Assembly (NCBI RefSeq): GCF_014737315.1
Contig: NZ_JPUF01000005.1
Coordinates: 1 to 64,000 of the forward strand
Length of the DNA: 64,000 nucleotides
Reading direction: 5' to 3'
DNA from: Treponema zioleckii
GTDB lineage: Bacteria > Spirochaetota > Spirochaetia > Treponematales > Treponemataceae
Shown: positions 17,612 through 25,787 of the stretch, one piece after another
Position numbering within the stretch: the first letter of the stretch is position 1
How the letters are laid out: the number at the start of each line of letters is the position of its first letter
The notes under the pieces: model-generated
What the model was told of the DNA's origin: nothing
The model's database searches: none
The model's input: only the letters and a program-made list of their open reading frames with translations
Made by a program: the position numbers and the translations under genes

Positions 17612-18508
17612 CTACAATCCCTGCCCATCGTTCAGTTTTGAAGTAGTCTTGTTCACAATCAGCAGCATGATTACGTTGATGACAGTGTTGAACAATCCAA
17701 CTGCAGTTGAAAAACTGTAATCTCCGTCCAAAAGACCTTTCTTGTAAACATAAGTTGCAATAATTTCGGCAGAAGAAAGATTCAAGTCGGTTTGGAGCGC
17801 ATAAGCTTTTTCAAAACCGATGCTCATTATGTTTCCAGCCTGCAAGATAAACTGAATTATTACGATGTTCTTAATGGCCGGCCACTCAACCACCCGGATT
17901 TCTTGCAAAATATTTGCTCCGTCCAGAATCGCAGCCTCACGCGTTTCGTTGTTCACGTTCGCAAGAGCTGCAGTGTACATAATCGATGCCCAACCGGCTC
18001 CTTGCCAAATTCCACTCGCAATGTAAATTGAGCGGAATGCATTTGATGATGTCATAAAATTAATCTGCGTGCCCAAAAAATTGTTCACCGGTCCAGTCAC
18101 CGAAAGCAGGATTCGAACCATACCACAGACAACGATAATCGAAATAAAATTCGGCATGTAAAGAACAAGCTGAATATTTCGTTTGATTCCAGGGCTTTGA
18201 ACTCGATTAAGAAGCAACGCAAGAATAATCGGTACAGGAAAACTCCATAAAAGTCCGTAGATACTCAGTTTAAGCGTGTTTGCAAGATAAGAAAGAAAGT
18301 CTGGAGATGAAAGAAAGCGAGCAAAATGCTTAATTCCTACCCAACGGCTTCCTAAAAGCCCTTTTATAGGATTGTAATCCTGAAAAGCAATTAGAATTCC
18401 TCCCATAGGAACATAGCGGAATAGAATTGTAAGGGCGAGAGCCGGAAGTAGAAAAACAACATACAGCTGCCAATGCCTTTTCACGTAAATCAAAGTCTTA
18501 GACTTCAT
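17612..18508 (-). CDS. CUT1 ABC transporter permease (LplB-like)
   Basis: About 298 aa from ATG 18508 with a strong AAGGAG site. Six membrane segments and the EAA loop NETREAAILDGANILQEIRV are clear; RYVPMGGILIAFQDYNP is typical of LplB-type subunits. First gene of the import operon. No ATPase gene is in this cluster, so a shared MsmK/UgpC-type ATPase elsewhere in the genome is expected, as is common for CUT1 systems. Confidence 0.93.
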   Translation of the reverse strand: MKSKTLIYVKRHWQLYVVFLLPALALTILFRYVPMGGILIAFQDYNPIKGLLGSRWVGIKHFARFLSSPDFLSYLANTLKLSIYGLLWSFPVPIILALLLNRVQSPGIKRNIQLVLYMPNFISIIVVCGMVRILLSVTGPVNNFLGTQINFMTSSNAFRSIYIASGIWQGAGWASIMYTAALANVNNETREAAILDGANILQEIRVVEWPAIKNIVIIQFILQAGNIMSIGFEKAYALQTDLNLSSAEIIATYVYKKGLLDGDYSFSTAVGLFNTVINVIMLLIVNKTTSKLNDGQGL

Positions 18509-18519
18509 GATGACTCCTT

Positions 18520-18599
18520 TTTGTGCATTTGTAAAACCGATTTTACAAATCTTAATATAGCGTAAAATCGGTTTTAGCATTTGTCAAGCAATTTGTGCA
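18520..18599. promoter_or_regulatory. Probable operator region of the fructan import operon
   Basis: Two CG-centred near-palindromes, GTAAAACCGATTTTAC (18531-18546) and GTAAAATCGGTTTTAG (18562-18577), are spaced 31 bp centre to centre, and are bracketed by TTTGTGCA copies (18520-18527 and 18592-18599). CG-centred palindromes of this size are typical LacI-family operators and a LacI-type gene lies at 22.8 kb. A related TAAAACGGTTTT occurs at 21019-21030. Confidence 0.5.
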
Positions 18600-18639
18600 T
18601 TTTTTAGTTCGTTTTGTTACATTTTTCACAAAACTTTAA

Positions 18640-19491
18640 CTATTCAGACTTTTGCACAACACGGAAGCCAACTTGCCCCCAGTCACCGTTGTTAGGATAG
18701 TCCCAGGACTCGGAAAGCGGAATACAGTCTTTTGAGTCACCGCCAATGCGAACGTGTTGTTTACCGTCACCAGCCGCATCCCAGCAAAGCTCCCAAACGT
18801 TTCCGCTCATGTCGTAAAGCCCGTTTGAATTTGCTTTTTTCTGCGCAACCTGATGGATTTGGGCAGAATTCTCGCCCGCCCAAGCAAACTCTGCAAGCTC
18901 GTCTCGTCCGATGCAACCTGAGTAATAATCTCTGTAATCTCCGCTATCCTCGCTCGCATTTGTTCCCAATGCTGCAAATACCCATTCGTCTTTGTGAGGA
19001 AGCCTAAAGCCATTTGCGGAAGAATCTTCAGTTATTGCATTCCAAGTCGCATCGTCAGAGGTCGGAACATCCCCCCAGTTGCTTGCGTTCGATTCACCAC
19101 CTTTCTTGTACACAGGGGTAAGACCTTCTTTTTCGCTCAGTTTGTTGCAGAAGACGAGAGTTTCATAGAATCTGACTTTATCAACGGGCAAATCATCGCC
19201 TTCGGAAGAACATTCGTGAGTTCCCATAATTTCTTTATACAGTTTCTGGGTTGTTTCCGTTTCTGCCATGAAGAATGAATCAATTGTTTTTGTTTCGTCT
19301 CCGAATTTAAACGAGCCAGATTCAATCTTTTTCATCGTGAGACTCTTTAAGTTTTTCGTTTCATTTTCGGAAGAAGAGTGAGAACTTGTTTCCAGTTCCT
19401 CATATTTTGAATCCGTGTAGCAGGAAACGAATCCAAAAGTAGCCCCAGCACACAATGCACACACCAATGCTTTTACATTCACTTTTTTCAT
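18640..19491 (-). CDS. SUMF1/FGE-sulfatase-domain lipoprotein
   Basis: About 283 aa from ATG 19491 (GAGAGGAA upstream). Signal peptide with lipobox GFVSC. After a Ser/Glu-rich linker, a formylglycine-generating-enzyme-like fold: AETETTQKLYKEIMG, NGFRLPHKDEWVFAA, SGNVWELCWDAAG and WGQVGFRVVQKSE. Catalytic Cys pair of true FGE is not recognisable, so it is probably a binding or structural member rather than a sulfatase activator. Such lipoproteins are numerous in Treponema. It follows the barrel gene by 14 bp, implying a joint role at the cell surface or outer membrane. Confidence 0.85.
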   Translation of the reverse strand: MKKVNVKALVCALCAGATFGFVSCYTDSKYEELETSSHSSSENETKNLKSLTMKKIESGSFKFGDETKTIDSFFMAETETTQKLYKEIMGTHECSSEGDDLPVDKVRFYETLVFCNKLSEKEGLTPVYKKGGESNASNWGDVPTSDDATWNAITEDSSANGFRLPHKDEWVFAALGTNASEDSGDYRDYYSGCIGRDELAEFAWAGENSAQIHQVAQKKANSNGLYDMSGNVWELCWDAAGDGKQHVRIGGDSKDCIPLSESWDYPNNGDWGQVGFRVVQKSE

Positions 19492-19505
19492 TATAAATTC
19501 CTCTC

Positions 19506-20954
19506 TTACAGTCCAAGTTTGATTGTCAAATAGCTTCCGATTGTGATTTCGTCCTTGATTCCATCGTATGCCGTTCCATTGATTTTCTTTCCGTAGTCTC
19601 CTGTGTTGATTCTGTGGTACCATGAGCCGCCCAAAGAGAATCCAACGCCGTTCATAACCCACCAAGTCCAGCTACCTTTTACGGTAAGGAAATTTTCTCC
19701 GAGTTCAAAGCCATCGTTGTTGTCCAAGTCTCGCCAGTAAAGTCCGCCGTCAAGATTTACACTGCCATACGGCAGGTCGTATCCAACTGAACTTACGGCG
19801 TAAAAAGCCTGTTCTGCTTTATTTCCCACTCGTTCGCCCTTGTAGTCCTTGTAGTGATATACGCTTTCGCCGAACTGCTTGCTTATGTCATTTGTAGCGT
19901 TGTTGTCGCCGGGCATAACCTGAGAGAAGTTCAAGAAGAGCTTTGCACGGAGTTTTTCGGTAAATTTGTACTGAACGCGGGCATCAAAAGCAAACGCCGT
20001 AAATTCATTTTCCCGTCCGTTGTATTTTGCAGAACCGTCGGCAATGTCATTCGCAAACGTTACGCCAAGTGTTCCCATCAATCTGTCGCGCAAAAGCCGT
20101 GGCTGCCAAAAAGCGGCTACCACATTGTTTCCGAAGTGCGGAGCTTTATAAATCAATTCCACGCTGCCGCTTCTGAACCCATAACCAACCCTAAACTGTG
20201 GCTCAGGAATCCATGAGATACTGTTGTCCGCATCATCTTTTCCCCAGCTGCTGTTCGTCCATTCAACGGTTTTAGTCTTGTTGCTGAGCGGGGCATAGTT
20301 TCCTACAAGCACTGCCGATGCAAATAATCCGCGGTCGCCTTTTGAATAAATGAACTGAAGGTTGGTTCCCTGACCTTCAACACCGTTTCCGAGCTGAGAA
20401 GACGACCAACCGTAAGAACGGTCCCATCGGATTGAACCGGCTTCGTGCCCCAAATCATTTTTTGTGAACGAAAGAATTTTCGTCGGGTCTGTAATAAGAC
20501 CGTAATAAACGCCAAGCTCATTGTCTGCGTGGCAATCAATAATCGTAATCTCACCGAATTTATCTACAAGCCTTTCTTCGCTGCCCTTGAACCAGTGCCG
20601 CTCATCTGCAGTACCCGCCACGATTTTTATAGATTCCGTAGGTTTGAACCAGCCAAAGTAAGTGTCAAGCCGGCAATCGCCGACTCCTCCTTGCTGCAAG
20701 AATTTCGGCTTAAAATTCAATTCCAGGCCAGCACGTCTGTCGCGCTCCAATTTAAAACGAAAATCTTCTGAAGAATCAGCCCATTTTGTAACCTTGCCAA
20801 GTTCGGAAGTTGTTCCCGAATCTTTTACAACTACATCTGAGAGCGCAAAAGGAACCTTAATTCCCATGTCCAGCATAAGATGAGTTTCGGCAAAGAGTGA
20901 ATTTGCCATAAAAGTTCCTGCCACAAACAGAAGCTTTTTCAAACATTTTTTCAT
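19506..20954 (-). CDS. Outer-membrane beta-barrel protein (porin-like)
   Basis: 482 aa with signal peptide (KKLLFVAGTFMANSLFAETH). The remainder is alternating polar/aromatic strands rich in Gly, Trp and Tyr (for example YFGWFKPTESIKIVAGT, WQPRLLRDRLMGTLGVTFAN, FTEKLRAKLFLNFSQV), the pattern of a transmembrane barrel, ending in strand SYLTIKLGL. It resembles no TonB receptor: no plug domain or TonB box. GGAGG precedes ATG 20954. Being inside the fructan cluster and divergent from a GH32 lipoprotein, it probably lets oligofructosides cross the outer membrane (inference). Confidence 0.75.
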   Translation of the reverse strand: MKKCLKKLLFVAGTFMANSLFAETHLMLDMGIKVPFALSDVVVKDSGTTSELGKVTKWADSSEDFRFKLERDRRAGLELNFKPKFLQQGGVGDCRLDTYFGWFKPTESIKIVAGTADERHWFKGSEERLVDKFGEITIIDCHADNELGVYYGLITDPTKILSFTKNDLGHEAGSIRWDRSYGWSSSQLGNGVEGQGTNLQFIYSKGDRGLFASAVLVGNYAPLSNKTKTVEWTNSSWGKDDADNSISWIPEPQFRVGYGFRSGSVELIYKAPHFGNNVVAAFWQPRLLRDRLMGTLGVTFANDIADGSAKYNGRENEFTAFAFDARVQYKFTEKLRAKLFLNFSQVMPGDNNATNDISKQFGESVYHYKDYKGERVGNKAEQAFYAVSSVGYDLPYGSVNLDGGLYWRDLDNNDGFELGENFLTVKGSWTWWVMNGVGFSLGGSWYHRINTGDYGKKINGTAYDGIKDEITIGSYLTIKLGL

Positions 20955-21168
20955 ACATCCTCCTTATTTTACATTTGCACAATTAATAAACAAATATAAA
21001 TTGGTTCATGGTCTAAATGTAAAACGGTTTTTTGATTTGTCAAGGATTATTTTTACATTTTCCGCAAAAAACGAAATTCTTTGCACAAAAACAATGTCGG
21101 AAAAATAAAAATCATAATAAAACTTGACATATTCCGTAGTGTGATTTATAACAATTTTATGTAACAAA

Positions 21169-21188
21169 TGCACAAATAAATTTGTGCA
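21169..21188. promoter_or_regulatory. Perfect 20-bp palindrome upstream of the GH32 lipoprotein
   Basis: TGCACAAATAAATTTGTGCA, 25 bp before the start codon of the GH32 lipoprotein. Half-site TTTGTGCA also occurs at 18520, 18592, 20976 (as TGCACAAT) and 22743, always next to genes of this locus. Candidate operator of the fructan regulon. Confidence 0.5.
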
Positions 21189-21212
21189 TAAGAACAAAAA
21201 GGAGGATTTCCC

Positions 21213-22739
21213 ATGAAAAAAAGAAAGATTGCAGCAGCTTGCTGCGCAGGATTCATTGCATTGCTTGCAGGCTGCGCAAGCACAGATGAAGTTGCGAAAT
21301 CAGGAGAGTATAAACCTGTGGAACAAGTTCTTTATCCAACACCAGACGACGCTTTTGTTGCAGATGTAATGCCAATTGCCAACAACGGAAAGCTTGAATT
21401 GTATTATTTGTACGAAACAACTCATAACATTCAGGCTTATCATCCAATTCATAAATTCTCCACAGAGAATTTCTATAAATATGAAGACGAAGGACTTGCA
21501 GTTCCAACAGGAATCGCAACAGAACCAGACGTTGCCATTGGAACAGGTTCAATTTTCAAGGCGAAAGACGGACTTTTTCACTGCTTTTATACAGGACACA
21601 ACGACAGTTTTGCGGCGCAAGGAAAACCAAAAGAATGTATTCTTCATGCGGTAAGCCGCGATGCAATCACATGGGAAAAACTCAAAGACGAAGTGCTGTA
21701 CGCGCCAGAAGGTTATTCCAACAATGACTTCCGAGACCCGGAACTTCTTTGGAGCGATGAAGAAAACTGTTACTGGCTGCTCGTTGCAACTAGGGAAGAG
21801 GCAAACGGCGGAATCGTTGCAAAATTTACCTCAACGGACTTAAAAAATTGGACTTTCAAGGGGCCTCTTTACGCTCCTCACAAGCAGTGGATGCTAGAAT
21901 GTCCTGACTTATTCAAGATGGGCGACAAATACTATCTGTTCTTCAGTTGGGATTGCGTAACTTACTATGCAGTTGGAAAAACAATGAACGGACCGTTCAC
22001 TGCGCCAAAAGACAATGTTCTTGACGGAACGAACTTTATCTTCTATGCCGCAAAAACAGCAGAACTCAAGGGAAAACGATATCTTTGCGGCTGGCTAGGA
22101 CGTTCACAAGAAGAAGGATACGACACAGGAAAATATCAGTGGGCAGGAAATATGCTGATTCATCAGCTTGTTCAGCACGAAGACGGTTCTTTAGGAGTTA
22201 AAATGCCCGAAAGTATGTCTGAATATTTCGGAACTCAAAAAAAACTTGAAGCAGGAACTACAGAAGGCAAAGTAGAATCTGAAAACGGAACATTCCAACT
22301 TTCTGCAAAAAAAGGGGAGCGGGCTGTTGTTGATTTAGGAACTAGAGAAGCAACAATGCTTATGGAATGTGACGTTACGATTGGAAAAGACGGAATTGCA
22401 GGTTTTGCCTTTGGAAATCCTAAAAAGAATTTTAAGAGCTATTACGCCCTTGCATTGGATGCAAAACGAAACTGCATTCATTACGAAGGCTATAAACTCG
22501 GCGGATTTGAAAACGTAGTTTCTTCAGAACCAATCGCCCTCACAAAATTCAATTTTAAGCCAGGAACGAAACATCATGTTACAATTGTTGCAGAGAACGA
22601 AATAGTAATTCTGTATATTGATGATGCGAAAGTTCTTAGCAGCCGAATTTACAACTCCACAAATGGAGCGCACATGGCACTTTTTACAACTGAGGCGGAC
22701 GCAACCTTTGAAAACATTTCCGTAAAAGTGCCACAATAA
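21213..22739 (+). CDS. Exported GH32-family fructan hydrolase lipoprotein
   Basis: 508 aa; AAGGAGG precedes ATG 21213. Lipobox LLAGC puts Cys at about residue 21, so the enzyme is membrane-anchored outside the cytoplasm. The GH32 stabiliser block NNDFRDPELLW (about 172) and acid/base block LECPDLF (about 228) are clear. The nucleophile block is divergent: instead of MNDPNG it reads FVADVMPIANNGKLELYYL, still with an Asp at the expected place. A C-terminal sandwich (about 370-505) completes the GH32 layout. Likely attacks inulin- or levan-type fructans before uptake. Divergent from the barrel gene and followed by the regulator. Confidence 0.82.
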   Translation: MKKRKIAAACCAGFIALLAGCASTDEVAKSGEYKPVEQVLYPTPDDAFVADVMPIANNGKLELYYLYETTHNIQAYHPIHKFSTENFYKYEDEGLAVPTGIATEPDVAIGTGSIFKAKDGLFHCFYTGHNDSFAAQGKPKECILHAVSRDAITWEKLKDEVLYAPEGYSNNDFRDPELLWSDEENCYWLLVATREEANGGIVAKFTSTDLKNWTFKGPLYAPHKQWMLECPDLFKMGDKYYLFFSWDCVTYYAVGKTMNGPFTAPKDNVLDGTNFIFYAAKTAELKGKRYLCGWLGRSQEEGYDTGKYQWAGNMLIHQLVQHEDGSLGVKMPESMSEYFGTQKKLEAGTTEGKVESENGTFQLSAKKGERAVVDLGTREATMLMECDVTIGKDGIAGFAFGNPKKNFKSYYALALDAKRNCIHYEGYKLGGFENVVSSEPIALTKFNFKPGTKHHVTIVAENEIVILYIDDAKVLSSRIYNSTNGAHMALFTTEADATFENISVKVPQ

Positions 22740-22742
22740 CAA

Positions 22743-22750
22743 TTTGTGCA
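22743..22750 (+). promoter_or_regulatory. TTTGTGCA half-site upstream of the LacI-type gene
   Basis: One copy of TTTGTGCA, 38 bp before the regulator start and just after the GH32 stop codon; possible autoregulatory site. Confidence 0.3.
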
Positions 22751-22787
22751 TTTGACACAGTTTTTGTTGTGTATTACATTTTAAACT

Positions 22788-23762
22788 ATGCCAAGAAAAG
22801 TAACGATACAAGATATTGCAAATGAAATGGGGCTTTCTCGAAATACAGTTTCCAAGGCCATAAACAGTACTGGAATCATCGCGGATTCAACGCGGGAAGC
22901 CATCCTGAAAAAGGCTTCGGAAATGGGCTACAAGCTCTTTGTTATGCCACAGGCTTCATCAGAAAGAACTGAAGAACAAGCTGGCATGAACAAAGAACTT
23001 GTGCTTTTTACCGGCGCAGCTTTAGGAGGCTCTCATTTTTCAACAAAAATGCTAGATGAGATGCAGCTTGAAGCTTCACGCTTGGGCTACGGTTTTACAA
23101 TTTATCGTGTCATGCCGCAAGAACGTGAAAATCTTAAACTACCCGCTAATTTTGATATAAAACGGGTTGCGGGATTGTTTTGCGTAGAAATGTTCGACAA
23201 TGCCTACAGCCAAATGCTTTGCTCGCTCGGCCTACCGTTACTCTTCATTGATACAGCCGTCGCTTTTAACGAAAAACCACTTCGTGCTGACGTTCTTTTA
23301 ATGGAAAACAGGAGCGGAATCTACGATTTTATAAAAGAGATGGCTAATCGTGGCAAAACAAAAATAGGATTCGTTGGAGAATCCATGCACTGTATGTCTT
23401 TTTACGAACGCTACGATGCTTACATGGGCGCGCTCAGACTTTTTAAACTACCATTTAAAGAAGAATGGTGCCTGACGGGAACTTCACAGGGTCTGAACTA
23501 TCCGAGTCACGCAGAATATACAAAATACCTTGAAGAATCGTTCAAAAAATGGGAAGAAAAACCAGAAGTCATTATATGTGCAAATGATTTTGTCGCGGTA
23601 GACACAATGCAAACACTCAAAAAACTCGGTACAAATATTCCCAACGACATTCTGCTCTGCGGTTTTGACGATGCACCAGAATCTCGTAAGGAACCAGAAA
23701 TGCTTTTCCGAACCGTATATGTGGAAAGCACCCTTATATATCGTGAATCCACAGGAGATTAA
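22788..23762 (+). CDS. LacI-family transcriptional regulator with apparent internal deletion
   Basis: 324 aa. Textbook LacI headpiece at residues 3-25 (VTIQDIANEMGLSRNTVSKA), then a periplasmic-binding-like core with MLDEMQLEASRLGYGFTIYR, VAGLFCVEM, KTKIGFVGESMHCMSFYERY and CANDFVAVDTMQTLKKLG. It ends DDAPESRKEPEMLFRTVYVE, ESTLIYRESTGD. Family members carry about 27-30 residues between the GFDD-ESR block and the final strand (a PxLTTV...LLxxRI segment); these are missing here in frame near 23685. If real, effector binding or dimerisation would be affected. Adjacent genes make fructan metabolism its expected target. Confidence 0.85.
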   Translation: MPRKVTIQDIANEMGLSRNTVSKAINSTGIIADSTREAILKKASEMGYKLFVMPQASSERTEEQAGMNKELVLFTGAALGGSHFSTKMLDEMQLEASRLGYGFTIYRVMPQERENLKLPANFDIKRVAGLFCVEMFDNAYSQMLCSLGLPLLFIDTAVAFNEKPLRADVLLMENRSGIYDFIKEMANRGKTKIGFVGESMHCMSFYERYDAYMGALRLFKLPFKEEWCLTGTSQGLNYPSHAEYTKYLEESFKKWEEKPEVIICANDFVAVDTMQTLKKLGTNIPNDILLCGFDDAPESRKEPEMLFRTVYVESTLIYRESTGD

Positions 23763-23767
23763 TCATT

Positions 23768-24745
23768 ATGGAAAAGAAATTTGATGTCGCCGCCCTCGGC
23801 GAAATACTTATAGACTTTACTTTTGCAGGCAAATCTGCAGACGGAAAAAATCTTTTTGAAGAAAACCCAGGCGGTGCGCCAGCAAACTGCGTGGCCGCCC
23901 TAACAAAACTCGGCGGAAAAGGAGCTTTCCTCGGCATGACCGGCACAGACTCTTTTGGAGCCGACTTACGAGCCGTTCTTGAAAATCTTAAAATAAACAC
24001 GGATGGACTTTGCACCACAAAAGCTCAGCACACAACACTTGCTTTCGTAAGTCTAGACGAAAACGGCGAAAGACACTTTTCATTCTGCCGAAATCCTGGT
24101 GCCGACACACAACTTTCTGCAGAAGATTTGAACAAAAATGTTCTCGAAAATGCAAAAATCCTTCATATCGGTTCGCTTTCTCTCACAGACGAACCTGCAA
24201 AATCTGCCACAGAAGAAGCTGTTAAAATCGTTAAGAACGCAGGCGGACTTGTTTCTTACGACCCAAATTACAGAGAAAATCTGTGGGGCAACAGAAAAGA
24301 TGCAATTTCAATCATAAAAGGAATGATTCCAAAAGCAGATATTCTAAAAATTTCTGAGGAAGAATTTTTCCTTTTATACGGAACGAACTGTTCCCATGAA
24401 GCAGCCGCAAACGAAATACTTTCGGAAGGAACATCTCTCGTTTTAATAACATTAGGAGCGGAAGGTGTTTTTTATGCATTCAAAAATGGCTCATGTAAAA
24501 TTGAAACCGGCACTGTAAAAGCAAAAAAAACCACAGCAGTAGATACAACAGGAGCAGGGGACAGTTTTAATGGAGGACTTTTGTACAAACTAACACGTCG
24601 TGCAGAGCCATTAAAATTCAACAAGTCGAATCTTGAAGATGACTTGAGTTTTGCAAACACTGTTGCCGCAATTTGCGTTTCTCGGCGAGGCGCAATTCCA
24701 GCTCTTCCGACACTCAGCGAAGTAGAAAATTTCAAATCTGTCTAA
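23768..24745 (+). CDS. scrK: Fructokinase, PfkB/ribokinase family
   Basis: 325 aa, ATG 5 bp after the regulator stop. PfkB signatures: AALGEILIDFT at the start, NPGGAPANCVAALTKLG (substrate region), FLGMTGTDSFG, and the catalytic DTTGAGDSFNGGLLY with the base Asp. It phosphorylates fructose released by the GH32 enzymes to fructose 6-phosphate. Specificity for fructose rather than another hexose is inferred from the neighbourhood and from closeness to ScrK-type sequences. Confidence 0.9.
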   Translation: MEKKFDVAALGEILIDFTFAGKSADGKNLFEENPGGAPANCVAALTKLGGKGAFLGMTGTDSFGADLRAVLENLKINTDGLCTTKAQHTTLAFVSLDENGERHFSFCRNPGADTQLSAEDLNKNVLENAKILHIGSLSLTDEPAKSATEEAVKIVKNAGGLVSYDPNYRENLWGNRKDAISIIKGMIPKADILKISEEEFFLLYGTNCSHEAAANEILSEGTSLVLITLGAEGVFYAFKNGSCKIETGTVKAKKTTAVDTTGAGDSFNGGLLYKLTRRAEPLKFNKSNLEDDLSFANTVAAICVSRRGAIPALPTLSEVENFKSV

Positions 24746-24928
24746 TGACAACAAATAAAGTTTTACCTTCAACATTATTCAGTCGCAAACGAAATGTAAA
24801 ATTCTGTCTACTGAACAAGGTCGAAGGTAAACTAGAAAGAATGACCGACTTTGCAAAAAGAAAACTCAAATATAAAATTCGTATCAACATGTATCAAAAA
24901 ATACAACTTAAAAAAAGAAAGAATACTC

Positions 24929-24968
24929 GCGAAATATTTTGAAGTGAAGACACTGAAAAATATTTCGC
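24929..24968. repeat. Long imperfect hairpin in the fructokinase 3' region
   Basis: GCGAAATATTTT (24929-24940) pairs perfectly with AAAATATTTCGC (24957-24968); inside, AGTG and CACT pair around a tetraloop, with symmetric GA/GA mismatches between the two stems. The 24746-25053 gap holds this element and nothing else I can support. Possible terminator or dispersed repeat. Confidence 0.6.
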
Positions 24969-25053
24969 AGTGGACAGAATACACATTATCAGAAGTTAAT
25001 AACGTGAAAATTTTTGTTAGTTGAAAAAAGAATTCAATCAGTTTTTGAGCGGT

Positions 25054-25707
25054 CTATGCACGTTTTAAAGTGAATACACGTGTTTGTGCGCAATTTTTGT
25101 CATCTTTTATACCAGTTGATTCTAAATTCACTTCGTATTTAAAAGTCGTTCCTGCAATCGCACTGTTTACGAATTGTTCTTGCAAAAGATAATAAACCTT
25201 CAAATCACCGTTTGTTTTTTCCCAGTATTTTTTGTGCGGGTCATTCTTGTAAGTCCATTGAACTTTATCATCGCTCATAGAAATTATATTTTTTTTGCAA
25301 TCTTCATTGTCGTAACAATCAACAAGAATCAACGAATCGAAAATATCAAGAGCCTCTTCAGCATTTTTAACAACTTTTGAAATGCGGCGAGTTTCGCCCA
25401 CCTGAGCGCAAAACCTACTTACGGCATCAAATGCACCCTCGTTCATCTGCATCAGCGCAGTTACGGCGAATGCAAATCTTGACTCTGCTGTGGCTGTGTA
25501 AAGTTTTAGGAATTGTTTTGCCGCATCCAAATCGATTACGCATTCAAAATCACCGTCTGGAATTGCTCCGCAATTCAAATCAATATAGTCCATGAGTTTT
25601 TCGGCTCCGCACTGCACGCCAACATAAGCAATTTCGTCCGCCAGACTTCCCAGGAACCTGATTTTTTTATATTGATTTTTGTATTCAAGAATCTCGTTTT
25701 CTTCCAT
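25054..25707 (-). CDS. Hypothetical cytoplasmic protein
   Basis: 217 aa, no signal peptide or membrane segment. Composition is mixed alpha/beta with many Cys (about six). Segments such as DYIDLNCGAIPDGDFECVID, FAVTALMQMNEGAFDAVSRF and YWEKTNGDLKVYYLL are not a family I recognise. Divergent from the M24 peptidase gene; the 80-bp spacer probably contains both promoters. Confidence 0.6.
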   Translation of the reverse strand: MEENEILEYKNQYKKIRFLGSLADEIAYVGVQCGAEKLMDYIDLNCGAIPDGDFECVIDLDAAKQFLKLYTATAESRFAFAVTALMQMNEGAFDAVSRFCAQVGETRRISKVVKNAEEALDIFDSLILVDCYDNEDCKKNIISMSDDKVQWTYKNDPHKKYWEKTNGDLKVYYLLQEQFVNSAIAGTTFKYEVNLESTGIKDDKNCAQTRVFTLKRA

Positions 25708-25787
25708 AATATAATACTATTTTCGATACAAGATTTGGTCAATGATGTATATTATTTGTGCAAACTTTGCGTAGCTTTGGAGGATTT

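Noticed and set aside
18100-18120. GGATTCGAACC-like string reminiscent of a tRNA T-arm
   Set aside because: It lies within the LplB-like permease coding sequence and no acceptor or anticodon stem can be folded around it.
18640-19491. Sulfatase-activating formylglycine-generating enzyme
   Set aside because: The SUMF1 fold is present but the catalytic cysteines are not recognisable and no sulfatase gene is nearby, so the enzyme name was not used.
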